Shown piece by piece: positions 61,418-64,000 of a DNA stretch of 64,000 nt (its first letter is position 1; each line of letters opens with the position of its first letter). Made by a program: the position numbers and the translations under genes. The stretch is from JAPPKS01 sp963667895 (lineage in GTDB: Bacteria; Poribacteria; WGA-4E; PCPOR2b), in the NCBI GenBank assembly GCA_965223985.1, contig OZ245030.1, forward strand, positions 1 to 64,000, read 5' to 3'. A model generated the notes under the pieces. The model did no database searches, had not been told where the DNA came from, and saw only the letters and a program-made list of their open reading frames with translations.

Positions 61418-62243
61418 GCCTTATCGCTGGATTGAAGCTATCAATAATCGGCGTGACTATATTGAAGACCAACTCCGCACGGGAAGTCCTGTTGTTGGAC
61501 TAGGATATGACGGAGGAATGTTGCTTTTGACAATTGGGCGCGGGCATCGCAAAATTTTTGAAGTGCATGACCGTCTTTCGCTATCTGCGATTGGACACAC
61601 CGCTGACATCGAACGTTTACGTATGCTAACAACTAACACCGCATCTGTACAAGGCTTTCAAAGTTCTGTTGATGATGTGACTCTTCACCGGCTTTCAAAC
61701 TTTGTGCTGGGACCTACAATCAAACAAGCCTTTGAAGCCATCTTTGAATCCGCTTACATCATCAAGATGTTACTGGCTGAACTGGGTGGTAATGGCCAGG
61801 AAAATCAGTTCGTTGCCCTGAACTACGATGGCACAACTCGGTCAAGCCGCTGGGCAGAAGTCATTGGCGGTACGGAGGAAGTTGAAACGGCGATGCAAAA
61901 TTACTTATCACGCTCTGATTCCGCCGACCTTTCGTTAACCTCCGCGTTGCGATTGGGTCTAGAAGTATGGGCGGTAGGTCGAGATGCAAGTCTGAACGCT
62001 GACAATACAAACCATGTCGGGGTGGAAAACTCTGGACAGCCAGAGGAAGATGCCAACCGCTGTGAAGAGAAGAGTATTGATGGATTAAGAATGGACAGGG
62101 AGCGGGTGCGCAGAATACTCAAAAAAGAATTGCAGGAAGGGCAGATTGATGTAGGCGTCTTGCAGGAATCCCGTCGAAGCAATAGTAAGTTTTGCTCAAT
62201 TGCTACGGAAGAGATTGACGCAGCTATTGCAGATTGGCTTTAA
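61407..62243 (+). CDS. prcA: 20S proteasome alpha subunit
   Basis: 278 residues from the ATG at 61407, which overlaps the 3' end of prcB (translational coupling likely). Alpha-type fold: GLGYDGGMLLLTIGRGHRKI, FEVHDRLSLSAIGHTADIE, and helices as in PrcA, but without the N-terminal Thr nucleophile. The last 80 residues (EEDANRCEEKSIDGLRMDRE onwards) form an extra helical, charged extension beyond the usual PrcA length of about 250. It forms the gating ring to which ARC docks. Confidence 0.9.
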   Translation: MLDEPYRWIEAINNRRDYIEDQLRTGSPVVGLGYDGGMLLLTIGRGHRKIFEVHDRLSLSAIGHTADIERLRMLTTNTASVQGFQSSVDDVTLHRLSNFVLGPTIKQAFEAIFESAYIIKMLLAELGGNGQENQFVALNYDGTTRSSRWAEVIGGTEEVETAMQNYLSRSDSADLSLTSALRLGLEVWAVGRDASLNADNTNHVGVENSGQPEEDANRCEEKSIDGLRMDRERVRRILKKELQEGQIDVGVLQESRRSNSKFCSIATEEIDAAIADWL

Positions 62244-62270
62244 CCTGCAATGCTGCAATGAGGGAAAATT

Positions 62271-63722
62271 GTGAGCAGACGTATCTTTGGAATTGAGACG
62301 GAATATGGATGTTTGACTAATGTCGATCGATCTTTTGGTACGCCTGAGGGAGTCGCTGCGCGGGTCAGAGATTATGTTTTCCACGAATTGAAACTCGGTA
62401 TCTCTGATATGCACTATCGGGATTGGGGCGAACCTCCGGGCAATGGCGGCTTCCTGTTCAATGGAGGACGGCTTTATATTGATATGGGTCATCTGGAATA
62501 TGCAACTCCTGAATGCGTGAAGCTCTTTGATCTTATAGCCTACGATAAATCCATCGAACGACTGGTTGCTACGGTGCTAAACGACATTGGGTTAGGTGAA
62601 AAAGTTTCCTTTTTCAAGAATAATGTGGATCATCTGACAGGAGCGACTTTCGGCTGCCATGAAAATTATCAACTCCGTCGGGATATTCCTTTCTACAAAG
62701 TCGTTATTCCGACGTTGATGCCCTTTTTTGTCACACGTCAAATTTATGCGGGCGCTGGTCGAGTGGGCGGACACGAAGAGATTCTTGAGTTTGGAGACGC
62801 CCATTGCCGTCGTGACGACTTTGTAGGTTTCCAAATTTCTCAACGCGCGGATCACATTGTCACAGAAATCTATGAATGGATCCAGTTCAGCCGGGCGATA
62901 ATCAATACTCGTGATGAACCCCTAGGTGACCATACAAAATATCGACGTCTCCATCTACTTGTTGGCGATTCCAATATGTCTGAATACGTCACTGCCTTGA
63001 AAGTTGGCACAACCTCTCTAATCCTCGATTTGATTGAAGAAGGGCATCGCCCTCGCGATTTGAGTTTGCTTAACCCGGTTCAAGCCATCAAAGAGATTTC
63101 GCGGGATCAAACTTTTCAGTGGATTGTCGAGCTGGATTCAGGGGGGACTATCTCCGCCATTGATATCCAGCGAGAGTACCTTAATCTGGCGCAGAAACTC
63201 CTAAAAGGGCGGGACAAAGATACTGATTGGATTTTGGCTGAATGGGAATCTGTGTTAGACGACTTAGAAGCAGATTGGGAGCGTTTAACGGATCGAGTTG
63301 ATTGGGTTGCCAAAAAATGGCTGCTTGAGACTTTCATGGAAGAGGAAGGGCTGGAATGGGATGATCCATGGCTTGAAAGTCTCGATCTTCAGTATCATCA
63401 TATGCATCCGGAAAAGGGACTCTATTACGAATTGGAAAATCAAGGTCATACTAGGAGGGTAACAAGCGATCAACAACTTGATGTAGCAATTCAGAATGCC
63501 CCAGAGGACACAAGAGCAAAAGCACGAACACAGGTGATGCGATATCTGTTCCAAAATAGCTTGCCGTGTATTGTCGATTGGCATCAAATCTATTTTACCC
63601 ATGAAGAGCCGTTTGAAATGAAGGATCCTTTCAATACTTACAGCAGGGAAGTTGACAAGCTACTGAAAAAGTTGAGTCGACAGCCTCGATTCAGTTCGCC
63701 GAAAAAGAGGGGACAGTCATAG
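62271..63722 (+). CDS. pafA: Pup/UBact-protein ligase PafA
   Basis: 483 residues with a GTG start (GAGGGAAAA before it). RRIFGIETEYGCL at the start and, unlike Dop, no Dop loop. NGGRLYIDMGHLEYATPECV holds the Asp used for catalysis; the usual GSHPEYA reads GHLEYA with one residue less. It keeps KNNVDHLTGATFGCHENYQL, FVTRQIYAGAGRVGG, INTRDEPLGDHTKYRRLH and VGDSNMSEYVTALKVGT. It is paralogous to Dop at 58621. It activates the terminal Glu of the modifier with ATP and joins it to substrate lysines. Last gene of the operon. Confidence 0.92.
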   Translation: MSRRIFGIETEYGCLTNVDRSFGTPEGVAARVRDYVFHELKLGISDMHYRDWGEPPGNGGFLFNGGRLYIDMGHLEYATPECVKLFDLIAYDKSIERLVATVLNDIGLGEKVSFFKNNVDHLTGATFGCHENYQLRRDIPFYKVVIPTLMPFFVTRQIYAGAGRVGGHEEILEFGDAHCRRDDFVGFQISQRADHIVTEIYEWIQFSRAIINTRDEPLGDHTKYRRLHLLVGDSNMSEYVTALKVGTTSLILDLIEEGHRPRDLSLLNPVQAIKEISRDQTFQWIVELDSGGTISAIDIQREYLNLAQKLLKGRDKDTDWILAEWESVLDDLEADWERLTDRVDWVAKKWLLETFMEEEGLEWDDPWLESLDLQYHHMHPEKGLYYELENQGHTRRVTSDQQLDVAIQNAPEDTRAKARTQVMRYLFQNSLPCIVDWHQIYFTHEEPFEMKDPFNTYSREVDKLLKKLSRQPRFSSPKKRGQS

Positions 63723-63830
63723 CAGAAATAACCATTGGTGTTGATAAGAAATTTAGATACGTTGACGAGAGTTTCTAAATCGCCGCTCTCAATTACTTTG
63801 TCCGGCTTCCACTAAGGCTCCATTCAAATT

Positions 63831-64000
63831 TCACCCCAACAACTCCAGATTTGTCGTCAACTTCTCCTTCTCTGATTCGAGCGCTCCGAATCGGGAACGC
63901 TTCTGTTCGACAACCGCCTCTGGTGCACGTTCAATAAAGCTCGGATTATTGAGGGTTTTCTGCGTGCTATCCAAATCCTTAATCACTTTGTCGAGCCGTT
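63831..64000 (-). CDS. valS: Valyl-tRNA synthetase, C-terminal end (runs off window)
   Basis: 56 codons are present. The protein end reads RLDKVIKDLDSTQKTLNNPS, FIERAPEAVVEQKRSRFGAL, then ESEKEKLTTNLELLG. This is the C-terminal coiled-coil arm of ValS, with the typical NPxFxExAPxxVVExxR pattern. It is convergent to pafA with 108 bases between them. The catalytic part lies outside the window. Confidence 0.85.
   Translation of the reverse strand, partial: RLDKVIKDLDSTQKTLNNPSFIERAPEAVVEQKRSRFGALESEKEKLTTNLELLG

Noticed and set aside
1..64000. CRISPR arrays, tRNA and rRNA genes
   Set aside because: No regularly spaced short repeats with unique spacers, no cloverleaf-like tRNA sequence and no rRNA core sequence were seen by eye; a tRNAscan or Rfam search would settle this.

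Overview
The window looks like a chromosomal contig from an uncultured Gram-negative bacterium, most likely Candidatus Poribacteria (sponge-associated) or a close relative. This is an inference. It rests on three phytanoyl-CoA-dioxygenase-like proteins, LamG and Ig-like secreted proteins, a FlgD/T9SS-like C-terminal sorting domain, a UBact/Pup-type modifier with a 20S proteasome, and abundant decayed genes and small dispersed repeats. No rRNA, tRNA or CRISPR array was seen.

Layout. 1-8.3 kb: the 5' end of an M28-like peptidase, a sugar-phosphate isomerase/epimerase, trpF, then a six-gene minus-strand cluster (two PhyH oxygenases, an L-rhamnose-type mutarotase, an SDR dehydrogenase, an HpcH/HpaI aldolase, an amidohydrolase) that resembles a deoxy-sugar oxidation pathway. 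7.6-23.9 kb is an accessory region: secreted proteins sharing a C-terminal TTWGxxK motif, an ISP-like restriction-modification enzyme beside a possible pPIWI-associated nuclease-like protein, duplicated lipoprotein-like genes, a His-rich lipoprotein, an orphan phage terminase pair, pseudogenes, and a family of intergenic repeats (GTAGGTTGGGTT ends). 23.9-38.2 kb is mostly housekeeping on the plus strand: purine permease, NHL propeller, PhyH, PFK, MBL hydrolase, gltX, CaCA antiporter, leuB, methyltransferase, pdxH, murJ. 38.3-45.3 kb holds three tandem copies of a secreted trypsin-like protease with TPRs, a truncated glyA copy, a broken reverse transcriptase and the intact glyA. 45.3-55.1 kb: folC, hppA, a decayed giant Ig-like protein and ilvD. 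55.3-56.0 kb: radC. 56.6-63.7 kb: a complete bacterial proteasome operon (ARC ATPase, Dop, UBact/Pup, PrcB, PrcA, PafA). The window ends in the 3' end of valS on the minus strand.

The most interesting items are the UBact-proteasome operon in a Gram-negative background, the TTWGxxK C-terminal motif shared by otherwise unrelated proteins, the protease-glyA duplication with a near-perfect conversion tract and an inserted reverse transcriptase, and the dispersed MITE-like repeats that lie at the ends of several truncated genes.
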